NCBI GenBank assembly: GCA_947579605.1
Contig: OX388325.1
Location: 9,977,572-10,041,571, forward strand
Length of the DNA: 64,000 nt
Source: Athripsodes cinereus
Lineage: Eukaryota; Arthropoda; Insecta; Trichoptera; Leptoceridae
Reading direction: 5' to 3'
The notes beneath the pieces were generated by a model. It did no database searches. It was not told where the DNA came from and was given only the letters and a program-made list of their open reading frames with translations. Below, one piece after another: positions 22,875 through 34,700 of the stretch; position 1 is the first letter of the stretch, and the number at the start of each line of letters is the position of its first letter. Both the position numbers and the translations under genes were made by a program.

Positions 22875-23235
22875 CAGTGGTTCTTAACCTTTTTAGGGGT
22901 ACCGAACCCCACCAGTCACAATATATGCATTCACCGAACCCCTCCTAATTCGAAAAATAAAATTAGATTTTTACAAATTCAAAACATGGTATATATTTAT
23001 ATATAGGTGTTGCCAGATGTAATAATAGGTGTTGCGAGATGTAATATTTGGATTGTTAGAATAAACTGGCAACATTGTTTTCAAACTTGTGGTGGCGGTT
23101 TGAAGGAATAATCGGAGTATTTTTTCTTTTTCCAACTCGCAAAACTATCTTGCCTTTAAAATGATTTTCACCGAACCCTCAAGACTGACTCACCGAACCC
23201 CTGGGGTTCGATCGAACCCAGGTTAAGAACCACTG
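22875..23235. mobile_element. Non-autonomous hAT element with perfect 8-bp target duplication
   Basis: TCCTAAAG occurs at 22867-22874 and 23236-23243. The 16-bp ends CAGTGGTTCTTAACCT and AGGTTAAGAACCACTG are exact complements and of classic hAT form. The 361-bp interior has no transposase; ACCGAACCCC is repeated near both ends. Confidence 0.95.
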
Positions 23236-23243
23236 TCCTAAAG

Positions 23244-24424
23244 GATGGAAAAGTGTTGAGAACGTTAAATAGGAGTGCAACGTGCATGAGGAATTGTATA
23301 ATAATGATGGATTCGAAAAGTATACGCAAGGATACGAATAAGTGGCACTTGATCCTTTCCACATACTTCGTAAGGGAAGCAATGTGATACAATTAATGAT
23401 GATGAATACATTGTCTGTGAGTAAATTTTTAGAGTAAATATGTTTGGATTTAAATTACAAAATGACACAAAGTACTCACGAAGAAAAATACATTTATGAA
23501 CTCGACTAGCTACACATTTTTAAATTTTAACTCTTACTTATTAAATGAAAAGCATTGCTTGTAATACATGTTTTATTCTTAGTTGAATTTAAACCTTATT
23601 CAAAAGCCATTTTTTCTTGTAAATCTATTCAATTATACCTACTCCGAAAATTTACAGTTTGACAGTTGCATGAACTTTAGAGGAATAATTATTTTAGTCG
23701 GGCATAAAGTTGTAAATAAGGTATAACTAGTCAGGTCTTAGAGTTGGAATAACATTTATTCCTTGGTTGCGTATAAATGGGTGCATATATTATAAATGTA
23801 TATGATTCGTCCTATTTTGCTTAAAATAATTTTGCTATACTGCCTCCATAAACGGGTTAATAGCTCTCAAACTTCCAAGTGAATATTATAAGTTAACAGA
23901 AATTACTGCTACAATTTTGGCACGATTTCAATATTACAATTAGGTATGTTTGAGAGACACTGCAAGTGTGTATAACACATAAATATTATAATATTCTTTC
24001 ATTATCTCAGCAGTTTAAAGAACACATAGATACCTATAATATAAGATATTTAAAAATTTCGATTTAACAATGGTGAGGTGTAGCACGCAGAAGACGACAT
24101 GAATGTTCATTACAAACAGCAGTCTATCTCACTTATGAAAGATGACATGTGTATAACTAAACCAATAGATAAAATATTGACAGTGTCACTAGGAGGAATT
24201 CGTGGAGCGAACTCATCTGGGGGGAGCTGCAAGAGTGGTCCTGGTTTTCTGGTTCAGAATAGGAATATAGACCGTCGAAGATAAATTATCTATCTGTCTA
24301 CATTTTGTACTATTATTTATTTATTTATTATATAAAAGAAACAATGAACAGCATTACAGTAAAAAAAAACCTTTTCGCTGTCATTGTACCTACGTAAACA
24401 GTAAACAATCAAGACAATAATAAA
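23244..24424. other. No gene seen
   Basis: AT-rich sequence with an ATTT run at 24312-24330 of the kind found at reversed retroposon tails. No supported frame. Confidence 0.55.
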
Positions 24425-24565
24425 ATATAACTGGGTCTCGGTGTTACATGTATATGTGTTTAGTGCATTGTACATATGTGTTAGCTGGGTCTCGCGTTAG
24501 TATCCATAATACAAGATGGTTTGGGACTAGCTCGATCTCTGTAAATTGATTATGCGTGTTATGTT
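24425..24565 (+). repeat. SINE family 2, 3' half
   Basis: CTGGGTCTCGGTGTTACATG, TCGCGTTAGTATCCATAATA and GGGACTAGCTCGATCTCTGT are in family order. The tRNA-like head is missing. Confidence 0.7.
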
Positions 24566-24667
24566 ACCTAATAAGCCAAAAACCTAATTTATAAAAAAAT
24601 CTAGTTGTTGACCTACAGAACTGGATGTTCGTTATGATTAGGATGTTTCTTATTTTATTTTATTCAA

Positions 24668-24745
24668 TTTAAATGTTTGTTACATGCAGCTGGTCTGCTG
24701 GCTACCCCACTTGTGGGATATGCCTTGATGGTATAGTAGTATAGT
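24668..24745 (-). repeat. SINE family 1, 3' end
   Basis: TTGTTACATGCAGCTGGTCT, GCTGGCTACCCCACTTGTGG and GATATGCCTTGATGGTATAG: only the terminal 75 bp of the family. Confidence 0.75.
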
Positions 24746-25254
24746 TGTAGTTGGTAGAAGTAGATTGACAGATAGGATACGTTTTACTATTACGGAATGA
24801 GGTTCGTAAATTTATAAAAAAAGGACAAGACCCTGATCATAATCTGAGGAGTCCGCAAATTGTTAAATTGTAGGTATACCTACCTAATAAAAAAATATTC
24901 AAATATTATTCAATTGTGTTTTTTTTCACCTTAAAGTGCATTCAGATTTATTCTCTGTCAGTGATCACTCTGGATAATTCTCCAAAATGAAAAGGTGTAA
25001 ATAGACGTTTAATCAATAGTGATCACTAGCGATGACAGATGAAAGCGGTTATCTCCCGACATAATTAAGAAGAAAGGTCCTTTCACAGAATCGACCAAAA
25101 ACATTTTTTTTTCTCATTATTTTTTTCCTATTCTTTATGAATTAGTATTAACTGTCAGAATCATGATGTAAACAAAACGAACGTACTGTTGTGTATTTCC
25201 GAGAATTTTATCAATTTATTTAATTCTTTAATAATTGCTATTTTAAATTGACAC

Positions 25255-25385
25255 CGTTCCTATGACAACGATATCAGAGCGCAGGGAATGTCGTGGAAAG
25301 AGGTGACGCAATTGGCGCAGAGACGCTCTGAATGGAGGAGGCCGGTTTCTGCCCCGTGATCCCGAAGGCGATGATGATGATGATG
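25255..25385 (+). mobile_element. LINE family C, extreme 3' end
   Basis: CGTTCCTATGACAACGATAT, GACGCTCTGAATGGAGGAGG and a GATGATGATGATGATG tail match 15380-15570. Confidence 0.7.
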
Positions 25386-25619
25386 ATTTTAAATTATTTT
25401 TTTACGAAAATACTTCAAACCACAGACAACATAACCGTGAGTGTTGATATGGCAATGAAAGCATGGGATGAACAAGTATGAACAGATATGTTCACTTTTG
25501 TTGAACAGGCTTGACCCTGACACTCTGGATGATCATCCAAAGTGAAACAATCTGAATACTAATTAACATCCATATATGTACTGTTAACCTTCGGTAGTTC
25601 AAGATCACTGTTTTCATAA

Positions 25620-26220
25620 TTATACCTATATCCAGACCCAGAACATTGAAGAGAGGTCCATCTCACACCAGGATATCTCAGGAGTCGTTAACTCTTACTT
25701 ATCCGCACATTCAAATCAAAATAATCTTCACAGGCTGGCCATAACACTTTAAAAAGATCATACTTCATTTTGCCTTGGCCAGCAGGGCTACTCTTGACAA
25801 AACTAAACACGATCTTAATCTAGTCTTGATCTTGATCATACGACGCACGAAGTGACTATTGGCCAAAAATACATGCAAACCGCGCGTTAGCGGTAGTGCG
25901 GTGTTTTTGACCATAGTCCCTTCGTGCGTCGTATGATCAAGATCAAGACTAGATTAAGATCGTGTTTAGTTTTGTCAAGAGTAACCCTGCAGTTAGGACC
26001 ATCGTCTCTCCTGTATCACGGAGATTACAGATCTCTGCTGGGTGTGCCGGCGCACAGCATCATTCGTGACATGTTCATACCGTCGTATGATCAAGATCAA
26101 GACTAGATTAAGATTGTCGTGTTTAGTTTTGTCAAGAGTAACCATGCAGGAATCGAACCCGGTACCTTGTGACTTGAAGGCGAAAGCATTTCATCCGCAC
26201 ATCACGAACTGAAAGCGCTC
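25620..26220 (-). repeat. SINE family 2 copy interrupted by a MITE
   Basis: CATTTTGCCTTGGCCAG before 25783 and GAATCGAACCCGGTACCTTG after 26149 are adjacent in the family (compare GGCCAGGAATCC at 5392), so the MITE structure sits exactly in the tRNA-like head. Confidence 0.65.
25783..26146. mobile_element. MITE (3968 family), with an extra right end
   Basis: 25783-25989 is a complete copy, loop reversed relative to 3968. After CAG and about 90 bp resembling LINE C 5' flank (ACCATCGTCTCTCC, GTGCCGGCGCA) a second right arm runs 26085-26146. CAG lies outside both extremes; the uninterrupted SINE has one CAG at this point. Confidence 0.75.
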
Positions 26221-26224
26221 GAGA

Positions 26225-26232
26225 TAATTTAT

Positions 26233-26263
<31 letters not shown>

Positions 26264-26400
26264 CATTCTTTACTGTACATTGATAAAAAACAATTACATA
26301 AAAGGTATACATTCAAATTAAATACAATCAATATACAGAGGGCGAGTTTATCGCAAAGGCGCGATCTCTTCCATTGTGTAAAATAAATAAAGTTGTTGTT
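26225..26400. repeat. ATTT run and probable reversed retroposon 3' end
   Basis: TTATTTATTTATTTATTTAT at 26230 onward is followed by sequence typical of a LINE 3' untranslated end; the family is not identifiable. Confidence 0.45.
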
Positions 26401-27155
26401 ATATATTTTTTTTAATTCTAAACTATTAAAGCGTCTCTCGATTGGTGGACCTTACATCGTGACAGTGAGAATAGTGGAATTGGTGAAAGTTGTCCATGGA
26501 CACCGAAAGTGATCACCTAAGCCAGCCTAGAGCCAATTCGTAAGCGTTGGGACACCTTTCTCACTTCTTCCGATTAGATTTTACACAATGTTGCATTGTG
26601 TAAAATGTTGCATTGTGTAGACATGGTTCTCCAATCGAGGTTTCTGATTGGTTTTGTCATCTGCACCCTAATCCGGTTAAACAATAAAAAAAATAGTAAA
26701 TATTCTAAATACTTTATTTAGTTTTGCTTCGTTTATATCTTTAATCCTTCAATATTAAATGTATCCTATTGTTCCATTCATTAAATAAAACAATAAAATT
26801 TAGTAAGTAATAGAACGAAGTAATAATGCTTTTAATTAATTACACACCTTGATTGTGTTGAAATTTCTCCTAAGATAATAATATTATAATTTTGACCATT
26901 GTTTACTTGTTTTTATTGTTTCTTGCAAGCTTTTAAAATTACGTCTAATTTTGGTTTTATTTTAATTAATCCGGATGTTTCTGTCGGATGCGGAAGTACT
27001 ACCTTTCATTCATTTTTAGTCCTTCCCAAGCTTTATTACTTAATTATTTTGAACGTGATACACCACTTTTCAGGATATTTTAAGGATCCGTAGATATTTA
27101 ATAATTCTAATAATAACTAGACAATTTTTTTTTTCTTTGAAATGTGCCGTTTTGT
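26401..27155. other. No gene seen
   Basis: AT-rich. TGTTGCATTGTGTA is directly repeated at about 26590-26625. The open frame at 26899-27093 has no recognisable motif. Confidence 0.55.
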
Positions 27156-27159
27156 AGAA

Positions 27160-27745
27160 AAAACCACCGCATGGGCCCATTCAAGAATCATAACACCTTC
27201 TAAACAATAGGGTCTTTCTTTAACCCTACCTTGAACACCTCCACACTCTTCAGAGTTCGCAAATCATAGGTAATTTCGTTTCACAGGAACGGACCAGCCA
27301 CACAGAAGGCACGGTCAACATGCCAGGCCAGACCCCCCTACGCGGCACCACAAGTCTATTGACAGAGTCTTTGTTGTCAGAACTCCGAGATGTACACCGG
27401 TGGCATGCCATGTAATGCCTTGAACACGGTCAATATGATTTTGAACTCTACTCTTTCTTTGACTTTAAGAAGAGTTCCTGTATCTTTCTTTCCATTGCGT
27501 TCTATCCTTTGTGATCCTCTTCAGCTCTTCATACGATCCGCAGCTCATATCCTCGCGATGTATGTAGATGTTCTTGACGTGGGCTCCCTCTATGTTTTAT
27601 CCCCATCCTTTATATTATTTCTTGTAGAAGCTTCTCGTGACTCATTGTGTGTTCAATCCATATGATGGATCTTTCTGAGATGATCTTGAGCTAGAGTCTT
27701 CCTCCTTCGATTCTGTTTAGAACCTCATCATTTGAGATGTCTCAC
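27160..27745 (-). mobile_element. Degraded LINE C-terminal regions (CR1/L2-like and another)
   Basis: Minus strand 27160-27440, in broken frames, reads ALHGMPPVYIS, then DRAFCVAGPF and SVEVFKVGLKKDPI, the hallmark end of CR1/L2-like LINE ORF2 proteins. Minus 27430-27745 reads ISNDEVLNRIEGG, IIWIEHTMSHEKLLQEII and RGSPRQE, a different LINE tail. Both carry several stops. Confidence 0.7.
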
Positions 27746-28099
27746 AGCCGCATAATATTACACCCACACGAATGTCTTTAAAAGGAAAGAGCGTAGTTCC
27801 AGCAGCCTTAGACAAATTGTATTTGGCGATCGACTACAAGTGAACTTTTCGAAAATGTACCAATTTGGTAGACAAAACCTTATAATGACAGTTACAATGA
27901 CTGGTCAACATTGTTAGATTCTAATATTTTCGATCTTGTTAAACGCAAGTCTCGCTAGGTGTATCTTTACGAGCTGATCAATGTTCTTATATTTTGATCC
28001 TGTAGAGGTTATTGTACCGGCAAACAATAAAAACAATGCAGTCGTTCGGACAAAATTGAAAGACTATTGACTTGAGATGATGGATTCCGTCGTTAGTAA

Positions 28100-28346
28100 T
28101 GAAGGGTACCTACACGGCAAAAACAGGCTCATTGACAAATTATCATTTTACAGTAGAACAAAATATAAAGTTTGAGACATAGTTTATTTCATCATTTCAA
28201 TGTGATATACAGAGAAATGGGACAGTTTTTTTTACATTTTACTTATACATACCATTCTAAAGAACTCATTAATGGGAACAAAACTGCATTTAAATCACGA
28301 AAACGACAAAAAAATTAATGAGCTTGTTTTTGTCGTGTACCCTTCA
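28100..28346. mobile_element. Foldback MITE 270 bp upstream of the first channel exon
   Basis: TGAAGGGTACCTACACGGCA and its partner TGTCGTGTACCCTTCA are the ends; AAAAACAGGCTCATT pairs with AATGAGCTTGTTTTT. 247 bp. Confidence 0.75.
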
Positions 28347-28614
28347 TATTTAGACGATTTATACGTCTTTAAAGATTCTGGCGATAAACACCACGTCAGC
28401 ACACCCTTTTACTACATTTTCATCGAACTTTTATCGCTTCAAACATAACAAAATAAACGGTGGATTTTTAAATTGTAATAATAAATCTAGGTACGAATTG
28501 TCACATCTTTTTACCTTTTTGTCTCAGAGCCTTGGTGTTAATCGCCACAGGCTCTCAACATTTTGTAACTTAATGGTTTCGTTGTCTTAATGTAATTTTT
28601 GTTGTATTTTTCAG

Positions 28615-28755
28615 GTTGGCCGCGGCGCAGGAGGCGGCGCAGGCAGGGGCGGCGCCGCGGGCGGCAGGTGACGCGATGGGCGGCCCGCACGCGCCCGCCG
28701 CCCCCGGGGGGCCCAGCTCGCTCTTCCTGCTCTCAGACGAGAACCCCATCAGAAG
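28615..28755 (+). CDS. cac: cac exon: N-terminal cytoplasmic region
   Basis: Acceptor TTTTTCAG, donor AGAAG/GTATGT. In the frame that continues into the next exon it reads [20 protein letters not shown], then MGGP and [13 protein letters not shown], the conserved run-in to IS1. The exon is extremely GC-rich against an AT-rich background. ATG at 28676 (GCGATGG context) matches the MGGP start of some family members, so translation could begin here if the upstream exon is non-coding; otherwise the alanine-rich stretch is translated from an unseen upstream exon. Confidence 0.9.
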
Positions 28756-31700
28756 GTATGTAAAATCAAAATAGTACTTCACACTTCAAATACTTTCAGA
28801 ACTAGGAAGATGTCGCTCCCCTAGCCGTATTTATTTAAAATATCAAAGTTTCAATATGAAAATATGCTTTCTAGCCCCAAGATTAAGTAATAAATATCAT
28901 ACAAAATGCGTATTTTGATTATTTTGTAAATTTTCAGATCGTCAACAAATGACGAAAGTTTTGCTCAGAAGAACGGGTAAATAGCTTTTATACGATCTCT
29001 TAAATGTCCACGTGAATGAGAGAGATCTCTTCAATGTGTATACGAAAGTTTATTGTCAAGAATATACGTTAATTTGGTGTTTCCTAAAATCCCAGAATAA
29101 GATTCTAAGTTGAGACCGCTTGGGAAGAAATGCCTTAGTCTCAGGAATGTTGAACTTCCAAGTTCAATCGGAATTTAGCAAGATCTAGAAGTAACAATAA
29201 CACTTTCGTTATTTTGTTATGAAAATAATTTGAAGGCGGATCCTATGTAGGAGTCAAAAATAGCATCAAAGTAGACAAAAATAGTACTGACAACACCTTT
29301 CCCCCTAAAGGTCAGATCTAATGTGATAAACATTGGATAAAACGGAATCTCACAAATCTTGTGAAACGGAATCTCACAAATCTTGTAAAACGGAATCTCA
29401 CAAATTTTGTGAAACTGGAAGCTAACAGAAGACCTCTATATTTTAAAAATTTAAGATAGGTATTTTGTTGAACTCCTTTACCAAATCGTAAAAGTTGAGT
29501 TTAAGAGAAGTTTACCGAATAATCGAGAACTATAATAAAATTTTGACGAAGTAAGTCGAAAACGATATTCGTGATAGAAACAGTCAAATTTCGAAACCTG
29601 TTGCCTCCTCAAAAAAAAAATAAGGTTACGCCCTTGTGACGGCTCGTGTGTTTTGTAGGTTGTGCACAATGCACTGTTAACAGTAAGTTAATGACCATTT
29701 AGTATTAACTAACGTTGAGATAATTATTAATAAACAGGTATCAAAATGATTTAATAAAAGTACTTAGTCGTATTATTATTCTTATGCCTGACTGAATGTA
29801 ACGTACCTGCCAAGAAAGATGACAAAGCCCTTTATTTTGTTCCTATCCAAATAATATAATAATAGTTATTATTACTTATCAATAATAAAACATTTAAAAT
29901 GGGGAGAAACATCAGCTGTACGTATCTGAATAAAGGGGTGTTAAATATGTAGGGGATTTTTAAAATATCCGACTCACTCGACTTCATAAAATATTCCACA
30001 AATATTGAGGGGCAAATGGGAGAAAGCTACAACACCTAAACGTAATAATTATCTACTAACAATATGATGTCTTGAGAAAGTGGCAAGAACTGTGCAAGTG
30101 GTTCTGTAAATATTTTTATTCTTCAATCACCAATTGAAAGAAACACAAAAATATGTATGATTGAGAAAATATATACTTTCTGGAGAGATCATGTGGGGAG
30201 GGCGAGCTCAGATCGAGTGGTGAGAATAGCAGCAGATGAACGCATGACAGGAAACAGACCCCCAGGAAGACCACCTAAACGATGGAGGGACAGTTGGACA
30301 TCCACCTCCCAGGAGCAGGCTCCGAGAATCACAGGACATATTCCTAATTGAAGCAAAAGAAGAAGAAGAAGAGAAATATACCTAATATGCACACAGACAG
30401 ATTCAATTTCGTACAATTTTATAATTATGGAAGTATTTTATTTGTTCGGTAAATACTTCTATAGTACTATACTATACCCTGACGCCGTGTCCCAGGTGAG
30501 GTACACAGAGAGAACGGAAGGCCATATAGATCTATCCTTACATACTTCTTTCGCTTCCTCTACATTCATCCAGTTTTCTCACACATGCACGCCGATTTCT
30601 CTTACCCAACATGCGGCCCTCCTTAAGAATTTGAACCACGTGACCAAGCCACGTGGTTCTTGGACGTCTGCGCTTCCTCACACCCCCTCTTACAGATAAA
30701 TACATCCTCTTCGTCATCCTTTCATCGTTCAAAGTTCGGTAAATTGTGTTATATAATCAAAATAAAGCTTAAAATGATATGTTTTTCGCATAATTATTAC
30801 TATAGTCATAAGCGCGGTCGTGTATTTTTTAAAGTTTTCCCTAAAAACTATGAATTAAAGAGAAAATGTCACCCACTTGATGAGATTGAAGAGTTAACAA
30901 ATATTTATGCTTTCTTACATTTTTTTTGCAAAATATTTATTATACCTATTGTCCATATTGCCAATTTACGCTAAAGTAAATTGAATTTGAATCTATAATA
31001 ATGATGATGTAATTGTGTTTTAGGTATACGCGGTTCATTATAGAATGGCCGCCGTTCGAGTATGCCGTGCTCCTCACCATCATAGCCAACTGCGTGGTGC
31101 TGGCGCTGGAGGAACATCTTCCATATGGTGACAAGACCATACTGGCGCAGAAGCTGGTAAGATGCAAAACCCTACCTACTTTATCATGTGAACTTCGTAA
31201 ACCTTTGTACATTTCTTTCAACTCTTTCTGCAAAGAGAATGTTCTTTCCTCTCTAGGCTCCAGTGGATTAGTTTTCAACGATGTTGTGCATCTTTCAATT
31301 ACACTAAACCACGGCATATCTCACAAGTGGGGTAGCCAGCAGACCAGCCGTATGTAGCACACATAAAAGCCGTCCTCTCTGCACTAACAAAAAATTGAGA
31401 CATTCAGGTTGAGTGGTAAACCTCATTGGAGAATTTAAGATGTAAAATTTGTTTGTTTCTTTGAACACCTGCCTTTTACAGTACACTCGAAAACGTACGG
31501 AAAAGAGTGGAAAATCAATTCTTTGCCGATTGCTCCACGGGAAAACTCATAATACATATTTTAAATAAAAGTTAAGTTGAGAAACACTGGAATCCATCGC
31601 CAAAAATCATCCAGTTTTTCTTCTTTTTCACGTGTCCTGACGAGTCCCAAGTCCCAACGTTGACAACCATTTGGAAATAAATTTCGTCGGTCCAATCGAC

Positions 31701-34700
31701 AGAAAATATGTAAAAGACAAGACTTAATAAAAAAGCCGGAACTTTTGTGTGGCGTAATTTTCATTTCATTAGTACTTTTTATAAAAAGCTCAAATCCATA
31801 GATTGCGAAATCGATAGTACCTATTTTGACAGTTCCCGTGTTTTTTGATTTGACAGTTGAGAAGTTGAGATGCGTTTGAAATTCTGTTTATTTTGACAAA
31901 CTAATTGTTTATTTTTAAATATTTATCATTAAAATTAGTATAAAGTATTTGAAACGTATTAATTTGTGTGAAACAAGTGTTTATTTTTAAAATTAAAAGT
32001 TTATAAAAATGCATAACCCATATGACCAATGTTTGCAAACAATGATAAAATGTTTTTGTTTGGATAAAAATATGTTGTCAATAAATGTTAAAAGTTTTGG
32101 TATTTGCATTTATCTGCCTTCATCTAAAAGAACGCAAGATAATGTCATGCATCGGAGTAATCGGCAAATGTCTTGATTGTAAGAACACATTTAAATCTTT
32201 ATTACTTTTATAAATAAAATATTCATGTAATTTTGAAACAGCTGACCAAATTATCAAAAAAAGTCTAGTGTGGAGTAAATTAAAATGTTTATATATACTA
32301 ACTGGGTGTTTTCCACAAGTAGAGTAGCCAGTGAACTATTTACTGCATGCAATAAACATACAGTTTAATCTCTCCGTGTCTTGAAAAAGAGAGTTAAATT
32401 ATTATTAATAATAATATTAATATGCTGTTTCACTCCAGACCATTAAGATTTTATTGGTCTCTTTCAAACTTATAATTAAGTGTTGCACATTCTTTATACC
32501 TGAAAAGCCATAAAATTACCCCTACATTAAAAAAAAACAATCAATGCTTTGCAACATCAATGTGTTTCGAAAAATAAAACAGGTGTTTTATTCTACTAAA
32601 GATTTATTTTGTGAGAGAGACGTCTTTCGTCTTATGAGGACATTGTCAATCTGATTGTCAATCCGATTGACAATCAGATTGACAATGTCCTCATAAGACG
32701 AAAGACGTCTCTCTCACAAAATAAATCTTTAGTAGAATAAAACACCTGTTTTATTTTTCGATATGGAATTCTACTACCTAAACACCGACACAGTGAATCA
32801 ATGTGTTTGGTTGCATTACCAATTTTTCTTTTGGATTTCTAATTACATTTTTGGGAGATATCATAATTGTTCCGTGGAGCATCCGGTAAAGAATTGATCT
32901 TTCACTCTTTTCCATGCGTTTTCGAGTGTCTTATAATAGGCAGATATTTGAAAAGATAAAGACATTTTGCATTGTAAATTCAGGGATGAGTTTTGTCATC
33001 CATCCGGAATGTCCAAATTTTTTGTGGGCATGGAGAAAACAGCTTGCATGTTTGTTACATACCGCTAGTCCATTGACTACCTCACTTGTAAGATATGTCG
33101 TAATGGTATAGCACTATGGTAATAGTCACAGCCCCTCCATATTAATGTACAATATTACGTCGGCTTAATTCTAATACTCCGTAAGTCATTTATATCTAAC
33201 TTGAGAGGAAGAACAAAAAACTTATTTTTTTTTAATCATCGTTTGGATTGAATTGGTTATTTGCGACGCAGTTTATACTTCCACTTGAAACATCTTATAA
33301 AATTGAAAAATTTAAAAAAAAAGATTTGTATTACTGTAAACGGAACATGAATCCATCATAAATTTGAAATCGAAAAAATGACTTAGGGTGTATTAAAATT
33401 GAGCCGACGATAAGTTGATTAGTTCTGTTTCACTCACTCACAAAAAACATCAAAATAAATTTGTTTCTAATATATATTTATTTTGTTTGTCTGTTACAGG
33501 AAGCGACGGAGGTTTACTTTTTAGGAATATTTTGCGTAGAAGCATCACTTAAAATATTAGCGTTAGGTTTCGTACTCCATAGAGGATCGTACCTAAGGAA
33601 CATATGGAACATTATGGATTTCTTCGTTGTAGTCACAGGGTAAGTCAAACACTTTTTATTTCAACCTTTTTTATCTTAACCATGTATGTATTAATCTTAA
33701 ACTGTGTCTTTCTTAGATTTCAGCAATAATTTTAGTATTTGTAACAGTATTATCTAAGAAAATGGAAGAAAACAAAGAAACACCAACACAATGAGTTTTT
33801 TTTTAATATATCTGTACGCCAGAGCGAAACTACACTATCTCAATAGAAGCCATTTTTCAGTTTGGCCGTTCAAAGTTTATTCAACAAAATTATATTTACT
33901 TCTCAAACTTTAGTTAATACGAAAATATACTTAAAATTATTGCGAATAATTGCTTTTTATCATATCTTGCACTTTTTTAACATATCGCGTGAAATGGCTT
34001 TGACTTTTATAAAAAATTTACATATTTTTTTATTAATGGATATTACAAAATATAACCCGTTTTCAAGACAGATGAATATATCATCAAAAAGAGCAAAACA
34101 AGGACTATACTTCTATATTTATAAATCTCTTTGGCCAAAATTCCACATAGTGTAGTCTCGCTCCCACGTACAAATATATATTTGTACATAAAATACAAAA
34201 AGCCGTAGTAAATTATATATTTAGAATTATAACTTAAATTATATAACACAAAATAATGTTATTTCTGATTAAATCAATTGTTATACGATGCACCCACTCA
34301 AACTAAAATTATTTCTACAAGTTTTGGTGTTTGATTGTTTTTAATAAATAAATAAAGTTATAAAAAAATATATACAAAAAACGAACCAACTTTCTAATAT
34401 TCCAGGCAAAATATATCAAATATACTTTCTCATGTTCTAATTAGAGTCACTTTATTTTCATTTTGAATATTGTGATGGTTAGCAGCATTTGATATATAAA
34501 ATTGTTTTCATCTAAATTATTTGTGCACCTACTAAAAATTATTATTTATTACCCCACCACCCTAGGCTATTTATTATTTACCCACAATAAAGACAAAAAC
34601 TGCTTTCCACTTTTTCTAATTGCTCTCACTTCAAAGAAGAATTTTAAATATTTCATTATCATTATTTTGACACTAATAACCTCTGCTTTTATTTGTTCTA

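Larger units (their letters stand above)
28756..31023 (+). other. cac intron with LINE fragments
   Basis: Contains three direct copies of ACGGAATCTCACAAATCTTG (29344-29412), a LINE fragment at 30157-30375 and a LINE A fragment at 30478-30740; the rest is AT-rich without a supported exon. Confidence 0.7.

Noticed and set aside
24099..24284. Possible upstream channel exon in a small glycine/serine-rich frame
   Set aside because: No splice donor in the required phase and no similarity to known cac N-termini.
30946..31317. 123-codon minus-strand open frame
   Set aside because: It is a shadow of the IS1 exon of cac on the opposite strand.
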